Assembly: GCA_016791025.1 (NCBI GenBank)
Contig: JAEUNX010000092.1
Location: 1-50,657 of the forward strand
Source: Zoogloeaceae bacterium
GTDB lineage: Bacteria > Pseudomonadota > Gammaproteobacteria > Burkholderiales > Rhodocyclaceae
Direction: 5' to 3'
DNA length: 50,657 nt
Shown in pieces: positions 1 to 9,978 of the stretch. The notes beneath the pieces are model-generated. The model was not told the DNA's origin. It searched no databases and saw only the letters and a program-made list of their open reading frames with translations. Position 1 is the first letter of the stretch; every line of letters begins with the position of its first letter. The position numbers and the translations under genes were made by a program.

Positions 1-23
1 TTACGAATGATCAAACGGCTCAT
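1..23 (-). CDS. Start of an unidentified gene, cut by the left edge
   Basis: Only the first seven codons are inside the window: an ATG at 23-21 followed by MSRLIIR. A strong Shine-Dalgarno (AAGGAGA, about 5 bases upstream of the ATG on the minus strand) shows this is a real start. The gene lies downstream of the TetR regulator on the same strand, with an operator-like palindrome at 99-116 between them, so regulation by that TetR protein is likely. The product cannot be identified from seven residues. A fatty-acid metabolism gene would fit the neighbours, but that is only inference. Confidence 0.6.
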
Positions 24-98
24 CTGGGTCTCCTTTCCCGCACGATTCAGGCGCGTGGGGGCTGGTCGCGACGGGGGTCCCAAGGCCTCCCGTCATGT

Positions 99-116
99 TT
101 TGAACAACTGTTCAAA
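99..116. promoter_or_regulatory. Palindromic operator candidate, TetR type
   Basis: The sequence TTTGAAC-AACT-GTTCAAA is an inverted repeat with perfect 7-base arms and a 4-base spacer. It overlaps the stop codon of the TetR gene (112-114) and lies 76 bases upstream of the start codon of the partial gene at 1-23. The AAC-N4-GTT core resembles the GAAAC-N4-GTTTC type of site known for PsrA-like fatty-acid regulators. Binding is inferred, not shown. Confidence 0.55.
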
Positions 117-807
117 TCCTATCATACGACCCTAATCCTGCAAGGGCCGGCCCTTGTCCTGGTGGGGCCTGGAAGGCGGCCACAATGAAGGGGCGAAGGC
201 GCGACAGAATGCGTTCCGTGTCGCCCGCGTCGGCCAGCCGGTAGAGGCGGGTGATCTGCAAGGCGTCCTTTCCGGCCATCACATAAGCCACGATGCCGAC
301 GAAAAAGTACATCCGCCACAGGATCTCGGCCTCATCGAGGAGAGGCAGGGCGCGCTGGAAGGCGCGCTTGTAGCGTTCGATGGTTTCCTGGTATTCGCCG
401 GGGAAGAAAGTCTCGCCGCTGTTACCTGGTTCGTAAAACGCCTGGCCGATGAGTTGCTTGAACACGGTGCCGGACAGGTTCTCCCGCTGGGTGAGCCGCA
501 GCGCGGTGGAGATGAAGGCGTCCACCAGTACCTCCACCGCGAGGGGGGCGCCGTCGGCCTGGGCCTCCAGTCGGTCCAGGTAGCCGACCCGAGGCTCCTC
601 CGGCCGGTCCAGGGCTCGGGCGTAGATGGCTTCCATCAGCCCCTGCTTGGACCCGAAGTGGTAGTTCACCAAGGCCACCGGTACCCCGGCCTCTCGGGTG
701 ATCATGCGCACCGACGTGGCGGCGTAGCCATGCTGGGTGACCAGGCGCTCGGCGGCGTCCAGGATGCGGGCGCGCGTGTCGCTGCCGGCCTTGGGCGGGC
801 GGGACAT
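112..807 (-). CDS. TetR-family transcriptional regulator, PsrA-like
   Basis: A 231-residue TetR repressor. The N-terminal helix-turn-helix spans about residues 10-56 and includes TSVRMITREAGVPVALVNYH, then FGSKQGLMEAIYARAL. This is very close to the DNA-binding domain of Pseudomonas PsrA, as I remember it. The C-terminal half (FWRVHF-like LWRMYFFVGIVAYVMAG) also fits PsrA, which binds long-chain acyl ligands and controls beta-oxidation genes. The ATG at 807 is chosen because homology begins there; the open frame runs 18 codons further upstream without any similarity. It follows fadL on the same strand with a 54-base gap, so the two are probably co-transcribed. Operator-like palindromes lie at 99-116 and, weaker, at 2137-2148. 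The ligand is inferred. Confidence 0.87.
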   Translation of the reverse strand: MSRPPKAGSDTRARILDAAERLVTQHGYAATSVRMITREAGVPVALVNYHFGSKQGLMEAIYARALDRPEEPRVGYLDRLEAQADGAPLAVEVLVDAFISTALRLTQRENLSGTVFKQLIGQAFYEPGNSGETFFPGEYQETIERYKRAFQRALPLLDEAEILWRMYFFVGIVAYVMAGKDALQITRLYRLADAGDTERILSRLRPFIVAAFQAPPGQGPALAGLGSYDRI

Positions 808-861
808 CGGAAGCGTCCTCAGCCCACCTGCCCGTCGCCAGGGGCGACCCGCGGGGTGCAA

Positions 862-2124
862 TCAGAAGGCAAGGGAATATTGGCCGCCCAACAGCCAGAC
901 ACTCGAATCGTACTCCCCGGTGACCCGGCCCCGTCCGACGGCGATCTGATCATTGCTGATGCTGGTCTTCGGAATCAGCAGGTAAGCCACTCCAAGATCG
1001 AAGCGGTTGCCGGGGACCGGGGTCCACTGTCCGCCAATGGAGAACCAGGTTCGATTGCTGTCGGGCAGGGATACCAGCCGGGTGCCTGGGTGACGCACGG
1101 GCGTCTGATCGTAGGCGACGCCGAACTTGAGCTTCCAGGCGTCGTTCAGGAGGTAATGGGCGCCCAGGGCAAAGCGCCAGGTATCGCGAAAGTCGGAATC
1201 GAGGGTCTGTACGACCCCGCCCGGGATGCGGACGATGTCGACCTTGGGAATGCTGCTCCACCCGGTTCGGGAAACATCCCCCAGCATTTCCCAGCGCGCA
1301 TCGATGCGCTGAACGACGCTGAGGATCCAAGTGTCCGGCAGCTCCACTTGAGCTTTGGACGGCGCGTTGGTGAGGCTTGGGAAGGCCCCCGCCAAGGTGC
1401 CACGAAACTTGAGCTTGCCTTCCACTTCATGATCGACACTGCTGCGGTAGGAAAGCCCGATTCGGGTCGCCGCGGACGGCATCCACAGAACCCCGGCGTT
1501 CCAGCCCCAGGCATCGTCATTGGCGTCAAAGGTGACGAAGGTGGAGGCCAAGGCGCCGTTGGCGATCGCCGTAGCGCGTCGGTAATTGACGTCGAGGCGC
1601 TGCCAGTTGGCGCCCAGGCCCACCGACCATTGGTCATTGATGCGCCAGGCGAGGGACGGATTCAGGTTGAGGGTCCGCAACTCGAACTTCACGGCCTGAG
1701 CGGCGCCGACCCAATCGGCGTCGTACTTGGTAACGAGGCCGAACGGCGCGGACACTCCCAGCCCCGCCGTGAGGCGACTGCCGAGCGCCCAGGTGAGGTA
1801 GGCGTTTGGTACCAAGGCCCAGGAGCCGGCATCACCGCCACTGCCCGTCAGGGGGCCTCCGATCGAACCTTCGTCGTGGAGCTTGAAGCTCGGCCGAACG
1901 CCCGACAGTCCGACGCTGACCTCCCGAGCCCCAAGCAACGTCATGGCCGCGGGATTGAAGAACACCGTGCTGGCGTTTTCCGCAACGGCCGCGGAACCCG
2001 CGTAGGCGCTGCCGATTCCGCTCGCATTCTGCTCGAGCAACTGGAAACCTGCGGCCTGGACGGGACCGGCCAGGGCGGCCATCAGAAATCCGGCGAGACG
2101 ACCTGAAGAGAAAATCCTGGGCAT
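862..2124 (-). CDS. fadL: Long-chain fatty acid outer-membrane porin, FadL/OmpP1 family
   Basis: A 420-residue outer-membrane beta-barrel protein that takes up long-chain fatty acids or other hydrophobic compounds. A signal peptide (about residues 1-24, ending in VQAA) is followed by GFQLLEQNASGIGSAYAG, the hallmark N-terminal hatch sequence of FadL. NPAAMTLL follows, and the rest has the alternating aromatic pattern of a barrel, ending in the aromatic residue of QYSLAF. The frame is open back to a TTG at 2139, but the ATG at 2124 is chosen because AGGAGA sits correctly in front of it and the signal peptide starts there. It is the first gene of a probable fadL-tetR unit. A weak AAC-N4-GTT inverted repeat overlaps the ribosome-binding region. 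The substrate could be an alkane or aromatic, as in TodX/XylN relatives. Confidence 0.93.
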   Translation of the reverse strand: MPRIFSSGRLAGFLMAALAGPVQAAGFQLLEQNASGIGSAYAGSAAVAENASTVFFNPAAMTLLGAREVSVGLSGVRPSFKLHDEGSIGGPLTGSGGDAGSWALVPNAYLTWALGSRLTAGLGVSAPFGLVTKYDADWVGAAQAVKFELRTLNLNPSLAWRINDQWSVGLGANWQRLDVNYRRATAIANGALASTFVTFDANDDAWGWNAGVLWMPSAATRIGLSYRSSVDHEVEGKLKFRGTLAGAFPSLTNAPSKAQVELPDTWILSVVQRIDARWEMLGDVSRTGWSSIPKVDIVRIPGGVVQTLDSDFRDTWRFALGAHYLLNDAWKLKFGVAYDQTPVRHPGTRLVSLPDSNRTWFSIGGQWTPVPGNRFDLGVAYLLIPKTSISNDQIAVGRGRVTGEYDSSVWLLGGQYSLAF

Positions 2125-2136
2125 GGCGTGTCTCCT

Positions 2137-2148
2137 CAACCACTGTTG
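2137..2148. promoter_or_regulatory. Weak operator candidate in front of fadL
   Basis: CAAC-CACT-GTTG is a short inverted repeat just upstream of the fadL Shine-Dalgarno. Read on the minus strand its core AACAGTGGTT matches nine of ten bases of the core AACAGTTGTT of the stronger palindrome at 99-116. This suggests that one TetR-type regulator could bind both. The arms are only 4 bases long, so chance is a real alternative. Confidence 0.3.
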
Positions 2149-2167
2149 TATTTGCGTCTTTTGGGCG

Positions 2168-2566
2168 CTACGAGTCGCCGATCGGACGCTTGTTTCCCTC
2201 TCGATCGACGGCGACGTAGGTCAGCTGCGCTTCGGTCACTTTGACCATGACCGGGCATTCCGGGTTGCGCTCGGCAATGACCTCGACGTCGACCGTCACT
2301 GACGTGCGGCCGACTTTCACTACTTTCGCATAAAAACTGACCAGGTCGCCAACTGATACAGGTTGCTTGAAGGTGAAGGAGTTGACAGCCACGGTGGCGA
2401 CGCGGCCGCGGGCCAGGGTTCGGGCGGGAATCGACCCGGCAATGTCCACCTGGGCCATGATCCAGCCCCCGAAGACGTCACCGAAGGGATTGAGATCGGC
2501 CGGCATGGGGACGATGCGCAGGGCGGGCTCGCCCTGGTCGGGCGTGACTTTGGGTAAATCGGACAT
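2168..2566 (-). CDS. Acyl-CoA thioesterase, YciA-type hotdog protein
   Basis: A 132-residue single hotdog-fold protein that hydrolyses acyl-CoA to free acid and CoA in the cytoplasm. The motif NPFGDVFGGWIMAQVDIAG (about residues 27-45) carries the conserved Asn and Asp of the YciA/BACH active site. The following VAVNSFTFKQPVSVGDLV and the C-terminal AQLTYVAVDREG strands are also typical. The start is the ATG at 2566, preceded by GGAGGAT; the open frame extends upstream into the neighbouring methyltransferase gene without similarity. It lies 74 bases downstream of that gene on the same strand. Its position close to fadL and a PsrA-like regulator fits acyl-CoA turnover. Confidence 0.88.
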   Translation of the reverse strand: MSDLPKVTPDQGEPALRIVPMPADLNPFGDVFGGWIMAQVDIAGSIPARTLARGRVATVAVNSFTFKQPVSVGDLVSFYAKVVKVGRTSVTVDVEVIAERNPECPVMVKVTEAQLTYVAVDREGNKRPIGDS

Positions 2567-2640
2567 CAGTGGGGATCCTCCGGTCGGAATCGTTGGGGGG
2601 CCGCAAGGCGCAGATGGGGGATGGGTGGGGGCCCCCGGCT

Positions 2641-3435
2641 TCATCGCCTGGCAATCATGAACAGGCGGCGAAAAGGGAACAAGGTGTGTCCATCCCTCTC
2701 ATTGGGGTAGGCCGCGGCCACCCGCGCCCGGTATTCCGCCTCGAACGGGACCTGCCAAGCGGGGGGAAGGGCTTCGAGGAGGGGGACCAGGAGGCTGGTG
2801 CGTGTCCAGTCGGCCACCGGATTATCGCCCTTGAGCACCTGGAGATATTCCGTTTCCCAAATCTCGACATGGCCGCACAGCGGCCTGAGCAGGGCGTAGT
2901 AATCCTGCGGCGAAAGTAATGGCGCTGGCCGCAAGAGGGGCGCGAGGCACTCGGACCAAGGTCCGGCTGCCGCGGCCTCATAGGCGCAGCGATGGGATGG
3001 CGCGGCAAAGTTGTTGGGCATCTGGACGGCCAGGGTGCCCCCCGGGACCAGGTTATCCACCAGGTCCCGGAACAGGCGGGGATGGTCATCCAGCCAGTGC
3101 AACGCGGCGTTGGAAAAGATCAGGTCCAGGGGCTCGCCCGGGCGCCAGGTGGCGAGGTCCGCCTCCACCCACGACAAGGCGGGGAAATCCGCGGCTGCGC
3201 GATCGAGCATGGGCCGCGACTGGTCGATGCCCGTCACTTTGGCCGTCGGCCACCGTTCGGCAAGCAGGGCAGTGATGTGACCGGGGCCGCAGCCCAGGTC
3301 GGCGATCCGCTGCGGATCCCGCGTCGGGATGCGGCCCAGGAGATCCAACGCCGGCCGCAGGCGGAGGTCGCCAAACGCCAGATAGTGGTCTGGATTCCAG
3401 GGCATGTCGGGCGAACTCGGGAGGTGGGGCTTCAT
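2641..3435 (-). CDS. tam: Trans-aconitate 2-methyltransferase
   Basis: A 264-residue SAM-dependent methyltransferase that methylates trans-aconitate, a by-product that inhibits aconitase. It begins with MPWNPDHYLAFGDLRLRPA, followed by the SAM motif I IADLGCGPGHITALLAERWP, then VTGIDQSRPMLDRA, the motif DLIFSNAALHWL and VPGGTLAVQMPNNF. These match Escherichia coli Tam over the whole length. Two starts are possible, ATG at 3435 and ATG at 3405; the first has GGTGG in front and is preferred, while the second lines up with the E. coli N terminus. The gene is followed by the thioesterase gene on the same strand. The upstream 254 bases separate it from a divergent EAL gene. Confidence 0.88.
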   Translation of the reverse strand: MKPHLPSSPDMPWNPDHYLAFGDLRLRPALDLLGRIPTRDPQRIADLGCGPGHITALLAERWPTAKVTGIDQSRPMLDRAAADFPALSWVEADLATWRPGEPLDLIFSNAALHWLDDHPRLFRDLVDNLVPGGTLAVQMPNNFAAPSHRCAYEAAAAGPWSECLAPLLRPAPLLSPQDYYALLRPLCGHVEIWETEYLQVLKGDNPVADWTRTSLLVPLLEALPPAWQVPFEAEYRARVAAAYPNERDGHTLFPFRRLFMIARR

Positions 3436-3689
3436 CCTGCCACCGAGGGAGGCCGATGGAAAGCCGACCCGCTGTCAACCCCTGACGAACCATGGAAGTG
3501 GAATATTGCCGCCATGGTGTCTGGATTTTTTACATTTGATCGAAAATATAACCTTCGGCCTATTTGGTGTACGAAAAATTGGCAACGCAACTATCTGTAA
3601 TAATTGGAAAAGTACGTGCGAAGGCGCTCGTCGCATTGAACCTGGCCCGTGGGATGCTTGTCTCTTGATCGAGGAGTTTTTCCTGCTAT

Positions 3690-4304
3690 TTGGAGTGTGA
3701 TTTGTCCCGTCAGCCAGATTTTGATGTAGCCCGCCAGCCGATCGTCGATCGGCTGGGGCGCAGCGTGGCTTACGAACTCCTCTTCCGGCGCGACGGCGGG
3801 CGCGATGCGGAAGTACGCGATTCTGCCGGGGCATCGTCGCAGGTAATCTTACGAACATTTCGCCAGATCGGCGCCGATGCTGCCCTGGGGCGTGGTTCGG
3901 CCTTCATCAATCTCGATGAGGAGGGGTTGTGGAGTCCGACGCTTGCCCGCCTGCCAAAGGAGCGGGTGGTGCTCGAACTCCTGGAGACGCTGGTCGTGTC
4001 CGACCGGATCGTCCACCGCTGTGAGGACCTCAAGGCGCGGGGATTCCGTCTCGCTCTGGATGACCTTACCGCCATTCCGGAGGACGATGACCGTCTGCTT
4101 TCCCTGGCTGACGTGATCAAGGTGGATGTTCTGGCGCTCGATCCGGCAACCTTGGAGGCCTTGGTGACCCGCTTGCGGGACTATCCGGCGAAGCTCCTGG
4201 CGGAGAAGGTGGATAGTTCCGAGCGGGCGAGCCATTGTCTCGAGCTGGGGTTTGATCTCCTGCAGGGGTACTGGCTCGGGGCGCCCGAACGCTTGCGCGG
4301 CTGA
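3690..4304 (+). CDS. Stand-alone EAL domain protein lacking the usual HDOD half
   Basis: About 204 residues that match the N-terminal EAL half of the EAL-HDOD signalling family (YuxH/CdgJ type). FDVARQPIVDRLGRSVAYEL opens the domain. Metal and substrate residues appear to be kept: ELLFR (the ExLxR signature), FINLDEEG, LELLET, LALDDLTAI, IKVDVL, LLAEKVDS and LGFDLLQGYW. The protein stops right after the EAL domain, and no HDOD sequence follows in any frame before ubiD. It may be a cyclic-di-GMP phosphodiesterase or a degenerate c-di-GMP-binding protein; the family is often catalytically inactive. No ATG fits: the start is a TTG at 3690 (GAGGAG 14 bases upstream) or at 3702 (GGAG 6 bases upstream). 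Confidence 0.75.
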   Translation: MECDLSRQPDFDVARQPIVDRLGRSVAYELLFRRDGGRDAEVRDSAGASSQVILRTFRQIGADAALGRGSAFINLDEEGLWSPTLARLPKERVVLELLETLVVSDRIVHRCEDLKARGFRLALDDLTAIPEDDDRLLSLADVIKVDVLALDPATLEALVTRLRDYPAKLLAEKVDSSERASHCLELGFDLLQGYWLGAPERLRG

Positions 4305-4433
4305 GGAGGATCTCCTGGCATTGCGCCGGAGCGCGTTCAATGGCGAGTCGAGGACGAAACCGCAAGGCAACTGGGGCTGGCAGGGGGTTTCGGCGATAAT
4401 CCTCGCCGCGAACGAATATCCGGGACCTTTTCG

Positions 4434-5915
4434 ATGCGCTACCGCGATCTGCGTGATTTTGTCGCCCAACTCGAAGCACGAGGGGACTTGAAGCGCATTG
4501 CGCTCCCGGTGGATACCCGCCTGGAGATGACCGAGGTGGCGGACCGGGTACTGCGGGCCGGGGGACCGGCCCTGCTTTTCGAGCGTCCGACTACCCAGGG
4601 CGTGCCGCAATCCATGCCGGTACTTGCCAATCTATTTGGCTCGCCCCAGCGGGTCGCCTTCGGCATGGGGGCGGAGCAGGACTGGCGCACCGCCCTGCGG
4701 GAGGTTGGCCGCGTCCTGGCGTACCTCAAGGAGCCGGAACCGCCCCGGGGCCTGAAAGATGCCTGGGACAAGCTTCCCCTGGTGAAGCAGATTTTCGCCA
4801 TGGCCCCCAAGGTGGTGGGGGCCGCGCCCTGCCAGGAGGTGGTGTGGGAGGGGAGCGATGTGGACCTCGCGCGGCTTCCGATCCAGCATTGTTGGCCGGG
4901 GGACGTGGCGCCGCTCATCACCTGGGGGCTGGTGGTGACCCGGGGGCCCCACAAGAAGCGCCAGAATCTTGGCATCTACCGGCAGCAGGTGCTCGGGCGC
5001 AACAAGGTCATCATGCGCTGGCTCGCCCATCGTGGCGGGGCGCTGGATTTCAGAGACCACGGTCGAGCCCATCCTGGACAGCCGTTTCCGGTGGCGGTGG
5101 TTCTGGGTTGCGATCCTGCTACGATCCTGGGCGCGGTGACGCCGGTGCCGGACACCTTGTCGGAATACCAATTCGCCGGGCTGCTTCGGGGGGGGCGGAC
5201 GGAGTTGACCTCCTGTGTCGGATCCGATTTGCAGGTGCCGGCGCGGGCGGAGATTGTTCTGGAAGGAGTGATCCACCCCGGGGAGACGGCCCTGGAGGGC
5301 CCCTACGGCGACCACACCGGCTACTACAATGAACAGGCGCAGTTTCCGGTGTTCACCATCGAACGGGTGACCCACCGCCGGGAGCCGATCTACCACTCCA
5401 CCTACACCGGCAAGCCACCCGATGAGCCGGCCATGCTCGGGGTGGCGCTCAACGAAGTCTTCGTACCTATTTTGCAGAAGCAATTTCCCGAGATCGCAGA
5501 CTTCTTCCTTCCGCCGGAAGGCTGCTCCTACCGCTTGGCGGTGGTAAGCATTCGCAAGCAGTATCCCGGGCACGCCAAGCGCGTGATGTTCGGAATATGG
5601 AGCTTCTTGCGCCAGTTTATGTACACAAAGACCATCATCGTCGTGGACGACGATATCGACATTCGAGACTGGAAGGAGGTGATTTGGGCAATGACAACGC
5701 GGATGGATGCGATCCGCGATACGACTTTGGTAGACAATACGCCCATCGACTACCTGGATTTTGCCAGCCCGGTGGCGGGGCTGGGGTCCAAGATGGGGCT
5801 CGATGCGACCAACAAGTGGCCCGGAGAGACCACGCGCGAATGGGGTCGGCCGATCGTGATGGAGGCGACGGTGCGGCACCGGATCGATCAAATATGGAAT
5901 CAGCTGGGGCTATGA
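4434..5915 (+). CDS. ubiD: 4-hydroxy-3-polyprenylbenzoate decarboxylase
   Basis: A 493-residue UbiD enzyme that removes the carboxyl group of polyprenyl-4-hydroxybenzoate in ubiquinone synthesis, using prenylated FMN made by UbiX. Its length equals that of the family. It starts [20 protein letters not shown]. The active-site region [20 protein letters not shown] contains the conserved ExxxxE pattern. Other family blocks are [39 protein letters not shown] and [17 protein letters not shown]. The ATG at 4434 has only a weak ribosome-binding site. No ubiX is in the window. The gene lies 129 bases after the EAL gene and is followed at 24 bases by a small membrane-protein gene. Confidence 0.96.
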   Translation: MRYRDLRDFVAQLEARGDLKRIALPVDTRLEMTEVADRVLRAGGPALLFERPTTQGVPQSMPVLANLFGSPQRVAFGMGAEQDWRTALREVGRVLAYLKEPEPPRGLKDAWDKLPLVKQIFAMAPKVVGAAPCQEVVWEGSDVDLARLPIQHCWPGDVAPLITWGLVVTRGPHKKRQNLGIYRQQVLGRNKVIMRWLAHRGGALDFRDHGRAHPGQPFPVAVVLGCDPATILGAVTPVPDTLSEYQFAGLLRGGRTELTSCVGSDLQVPARAEIVLEGVIHPGETALEGPYGDHTGYYNEQAQFPVFTIERVTHRREPIYHSTYTGKPPDEPAMLGVALNEVFVPILQKQFPEIADFFLPPEGCSYRLAVVSIRKQYPGHAKRVMFGIWSFLRQFMYTKTIIVVDDDIDIRDWKEVIWAMTTRMDAIRDTTLVDNTPIDYLDFASPVAGLGSKMGLDATNKWPGETTREWGRPIVMEATVRHRIDQIWNQLGL

Positions 5916-5939
5916 CCCCAGCGCACAGAGGAGAGGAGC

Positions 5940-6368
5940 ATGCGCATGATGGAATCTGAAGTACTCGACGCGGAGCTGGTGTCCGCGTCACCGCGGGACA
6001 GTCAGGTGGTCCTGACCCATGTCATTTACGGCCTGCACGCCTTCGCAGTGCTGTCCGGGGTACTCACGTCCGCCACGGTGGTGGGGAGTTTCGTGTCCGG
6101 GCTGCCGTCCATCGTAGCGGTGGTGTTGAACTACCTCAATCGCGATCAGGTTCGGGGGACCTGGCTGGAAAGCCATTTCCGTTGGCAGATCCGCACCTTC
6201 TGGTTTGCTGCCCTGTGGATCGTGGTGGCCCTGGCGCTGGTATTGACCCTGGTGGGGATCCCCTTCGCCCTGGCGTTGGTCCTGGGGTCCGGGCTGTGGG
6301 TGATCTACCGCGTGGTGCGGGGTTGGCTGTTGCTCAAGGATCGCCGTCCGATGCCCATGCCGGGCTGA
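5940..6368 (+). CDS. Small inner-membrane protein, DUF4870/COG3671-like
   Basis: A 142-residue protein with about three hydrophobic helices: near residues 25-45 (VIYGLHAFAVLSGVLTSATV), 50-65 and 88-125 (a long pair ending in LGSGLWVIYRVVRGW). A conserved-looking segment YLNRDQVRGTWLESHFRWQI joins them. Such proteins are widespread beside unrelated genes in proteobacteria and have no established function. Three ATG codons (5940, 5946, 5949) sit behind the run GAGGAGAGGAG; the first was taken, the later ones are equally possible. It is probably co-transcribed with ubiD upstream and sfsA, which begins 9 bases after its stop. Confidence 0.8.
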   Translation: MRMMESEVLDAELVSASPRDSQVVLTHVIYGLHAFAVLSGVLTSATVVGSFVSGLPSIVAVVLNYLNRDQVRGTWLESHFRWQIRTFWFAALWIVVALALVLTLVGIPFALALVLGSGLWVIYRVVRGWLLLKDRRPMPMPG

Positions 6369-6377
6369 GCCCGAGGC

Positions 6378-7091
6378 GTGCGGCTGCCGCCCCTCACCGA
6401 AGGGCGCCTCCTGCGCCGCTATCAGCGCTTTCTTGCCGATGTGGCATTGGCCGACGGCACCGTGGTCACCGCCCATTGCCCCAATACCGGCTCCATGCTC
6501 GGCTGTGCTGCGCCAGGGAGTCGGGTCTGGCTGTCCCCAGCGAGCGGTGCCAAGCGGAAATTGCACTGGACCTGGGAAGTCGTCGAGGTGCTGGCGGAGG
6601 TCAAGGTTGGTATCCATACCGGTCGTACCAACGCCTTGGTGAAGGAGGCGCTGGTTGCGGGGCGGATAGCCTCCCTGGCGGCTTATGCGTCGATTCGCGC
6701 AGAAGTCAGCGCCGGACCAGGCAGTCGCATCGACTTTCTTCTCGAAGGCGGCGACCAACCGCCCTGTTACCTGGAGGTCAAAAACGTCACCGCTGCCGTC
6801 GTGGATGGGGTTGCCCTGTTTCCGGACGCGGTTACGGAGCGGGGTAGGCGCCATCTGGATGTCCTGCGGGCGCATCGGGCAAATGGGGGCCGGGCGGCCC
6901 TGGTGTTTTGCGCCCAGCGGGGCGACGTACGGGAGATCCGCCCGGCAGACGACATCGACCCCCGCTACGGTCGTGGGCTGCGGGAGGCCATCGCAGCAGG
7001 GGTGGAAGTCTGGGGGCTTGGCGCGACGATCACGTTAGACGAGATCAAGGTCGATCGGCTCCTGCCGATGGTGTGTCCACCTCTGGACTGA
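6378..7091 (+). CDS. sfsA: SfsA family protein (DNA/RNA nuclease-like)
   Basis: A 237-residue SfsA protein. It begins with the OB-fold half (EGRLLRRYQRFLADVALADG, AHCPNTGSMLGC). The second half contains a nuclease-like core: RIDFLLEGG, CYLEVKNVTAA and LFPDAVTERGRRHLDVL, with the Asp and Glu-x-Lys pattern of PD-(D/E)XK nucleases. The family was named for sugar fermentation stimulation; binding of nucleic acid is better supported than a sugar role. The start is a GTG at 6378, 9 bases after the preceding stop; no better codon is available and homology begins at once. Confidence 0.92.
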   Translation: MRLPPLTEGRLLRRYQRFLADVALADGTVVTAHCPNTGSMLGCAAPGSRVWLSPASGAKRKLHWTWEVVEVLAEVKVGIHTGRTNALVKEALVAGRIASLAAYASIRAEVSAGPGSRIDFLLEGGDQPPCYLEVKNVTAAVVDGVALFPDAVTERGRRHLDVLRAHRANGGRAALVFCAQRGDVREIRPADDIDPRYGRGLREAIAAGVEVWGLGATITLDEIKVDRLLPMVCPPLD

Positions 7092-7172
7092 CCCGTTCGG
7101 CGGCCGCCGGAATCAGTGCCGCCTCGGGGGCACGATGTGCGCATCGCGCGTTGCCGCTATGATGAAAAGATC

Positions 7173-8519
<1,347 letters not shown>

Positions 8520-8541
8520 ATCCGGGGATCTTCTTGGTGGA

Positions 8542-9978
8542 TCAGGGTTGTGCGCCACCGTTCCAGATCCAGGAAAGGAGCGCATCCTGGGCCGGTCGGC
8601 TGGCGGACGCATTGGGGTGCTGGGTCAGCATGACTGCGGCGTAACGCCTTCCAAAGCGATCGAGCACATAGCCCGCCACGGTCACGACTCCGTCGAGGCT
8701 GCCTGTCTTGACATGCGCGTAGCCGGCGGCGGGGTCGCCTTTGAGACGTCGGCGGGCGGTGCCATCCACGCCGGCGATGGGCAGCGCCGCCATAAATTCC
8801 GGCATGAAAGGGCGCCGCCAAGCCGCGATGAGGACCTCTCCCACCGTCGCCGCGCGAATCCGGGCGATGCGCGACAGGCCCGCGCCGTTTTCCATCACCA
8901 GATCCGTCGCATCGATGCCCGCTTTTCCTAGGCTTATGCTGACGTTACGCCGGGCCGCATCGGCGAGGGGCTCTCCGGGCGCGGCGACTTGAAGTCCAAG
9001 GGTGAGGAAGATCTGGCGGGCGATGACGTTGTTCGACCACTTGTTCATCTCCCGTATAACCTCGGCCAGGGGTGGGGATTTTTCTTCGAACAGGGGGAAG
9101 GTGTTGGTCGGCGTTTTCCCAAAGCGGACGCGGCCCGTGAGCCGGCCCCCCAGTTCTTCCCACAGGGCACCCACGAGGGCTGGGGAAAATCGGGTGGCCG
9201 GCAGCGGGGCCAGGTGCCAATCCTTGCGCTGGCATTCGGTCCGCCAGCGTCCTCGCACGGTCAGGCGGTCCTGACCAGCGGCGCCAGGCTCGATGCTTGC
9301 TGTCAGTTCGTCGTCCCATTCGCCGCAGGGGCCAGGTTCCTGGCGCACCTCGTTGACCAGAGGGATTCGGCTCAGGGGCGGATCGCTGGCGATCCACGGG
9401 CGTGGGTGTCCCGGTCGGGTGAGCAGGGTCAGCCGAATGGCATTGAAATTGAGGACCAGAGCCGAAGGGCCCGCGTTGTAGGGCCGATCGCCGCGGCCGT
9501 CGAAGGCGTTGGGGTCATGTGGCGGAAGGGTGAAGAGGCTGTCGTCCAGGACCAGGTCCCCTGTGATCTCGCTAATCCCTAGGCCGCGGACCTGCCGAAG
9601 CAGGCGGGACAGGCGGTCATAGGTCAGCAGTGGGTCGCCGCCGCCAATGAGGTACAGGTTGCCCTCCAGGCGTCCGGTTGCGCCCGGGGCGGAGCTGCCT
9701 GCAATGCGGGTGCTCCAGGTGAAGGCGGGCCCGAGACTGTCCAAAGCTGCCCAGGCGGTGACGAGCTTCATTACCGACGCCGGGTTCATCGCTTCTTCGG
9801 CCCGATAACGCCAGCTTGGGCGGCTTGCCTCGACGGGTTGAATCCAGATCGCGACCGCATCCTCGGGGAGGCCCGACCGTGCCAGCGCGGCTCGCACCGG
9901 TTCGGGTAAGGTCTCGGCGGCTCCCACCCCCAAGCTCAGTGTCAAAGAGAAGGTGAGAATGAGGGCGGAAACGCGCAT
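8542..9978 (-). CDS. dacB: D-alanyl-D-alanine carboxypeptidase/endopeptidase, PBP4 family (S13)
   Basis: A 478-residue periplasmic penicillin-binding protein that trims pentapeptides and cuts D-Ala-mDAP cross-links. A signal peptide (residues 1-20, LTLSLGVGAA) is followed by the active-site SxxK in NPASVMKLVTAWAALD. The SxN motif is in MNKWSNNVIARQ and the KTG in AHVKTGSLDGVVTVAGYV. A large insert between the first and second motifs is typical of S13 enzymes. It stands alone on the minus strand, convergent with the histidine kinase gene and divergent from the rhamnose operon. Confidence 0.95.
   Translation of the reverse strand: MRVSALILTFSLTLSLGVGAAETLPEPVRAALARSGLPEDAVAIWIQPVEASRPSWRYRAEEAMNPASVMKLVTAWAALDSLGPAFTWSTRIAGSSAPGATGRLEGNLYLIGGGDPLLTYDRLSRLLRQVRGLGISEITGDLVLDDSLFTLPPHDPNAFDGRGDRPYNAGPSALVLNFNAIRLTLLTRPGHPRPWIASDPPLSRIPLVNEVRQEPGPCGEWDDELTASIEPGAAGQDRLTVRGRWRTECQRKDWHLAPLPATRFSPALVGALWEELGGRLTGRVRFGKTPTNTFPLFEEKSPPLAEVIREMNKWSNNVIARQIFLTLGLQVAAPGEPLADAARRNVSISLGKAGIDATDLVMENGAGLSRIARIRAATVGEVLIAAWRRPFMPEFMAALPIAGVDGTARRRLKGDPAAGYAHVKTGSLDGVVTVAGYVLDRFGRRYAAVMLTQHPNASASRPAQDALLSWIWNGGAQP

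Noticed and set aside
154..2106. A 650-codon open frame on the plus strand opposite the TetR and fadL genes
   Set aside because: It is a GC-driven shadow: the minus strand has clear family motifs, a signal peptide and ribosome-binding sites, while the plus frame has no similarity.
3529..3552. Promoter TTTACA ... TATAAC upstream of the EAL gene
   Set aside because: The spacer is only 12 bases, too short for sigma-70.
4632..5891. A 419-codon minus-strand frame inside ubiD
   Set aside because: It lies fully antisense to a full-length UbiD and its product is Arg/His/Pro-rich with no motif.
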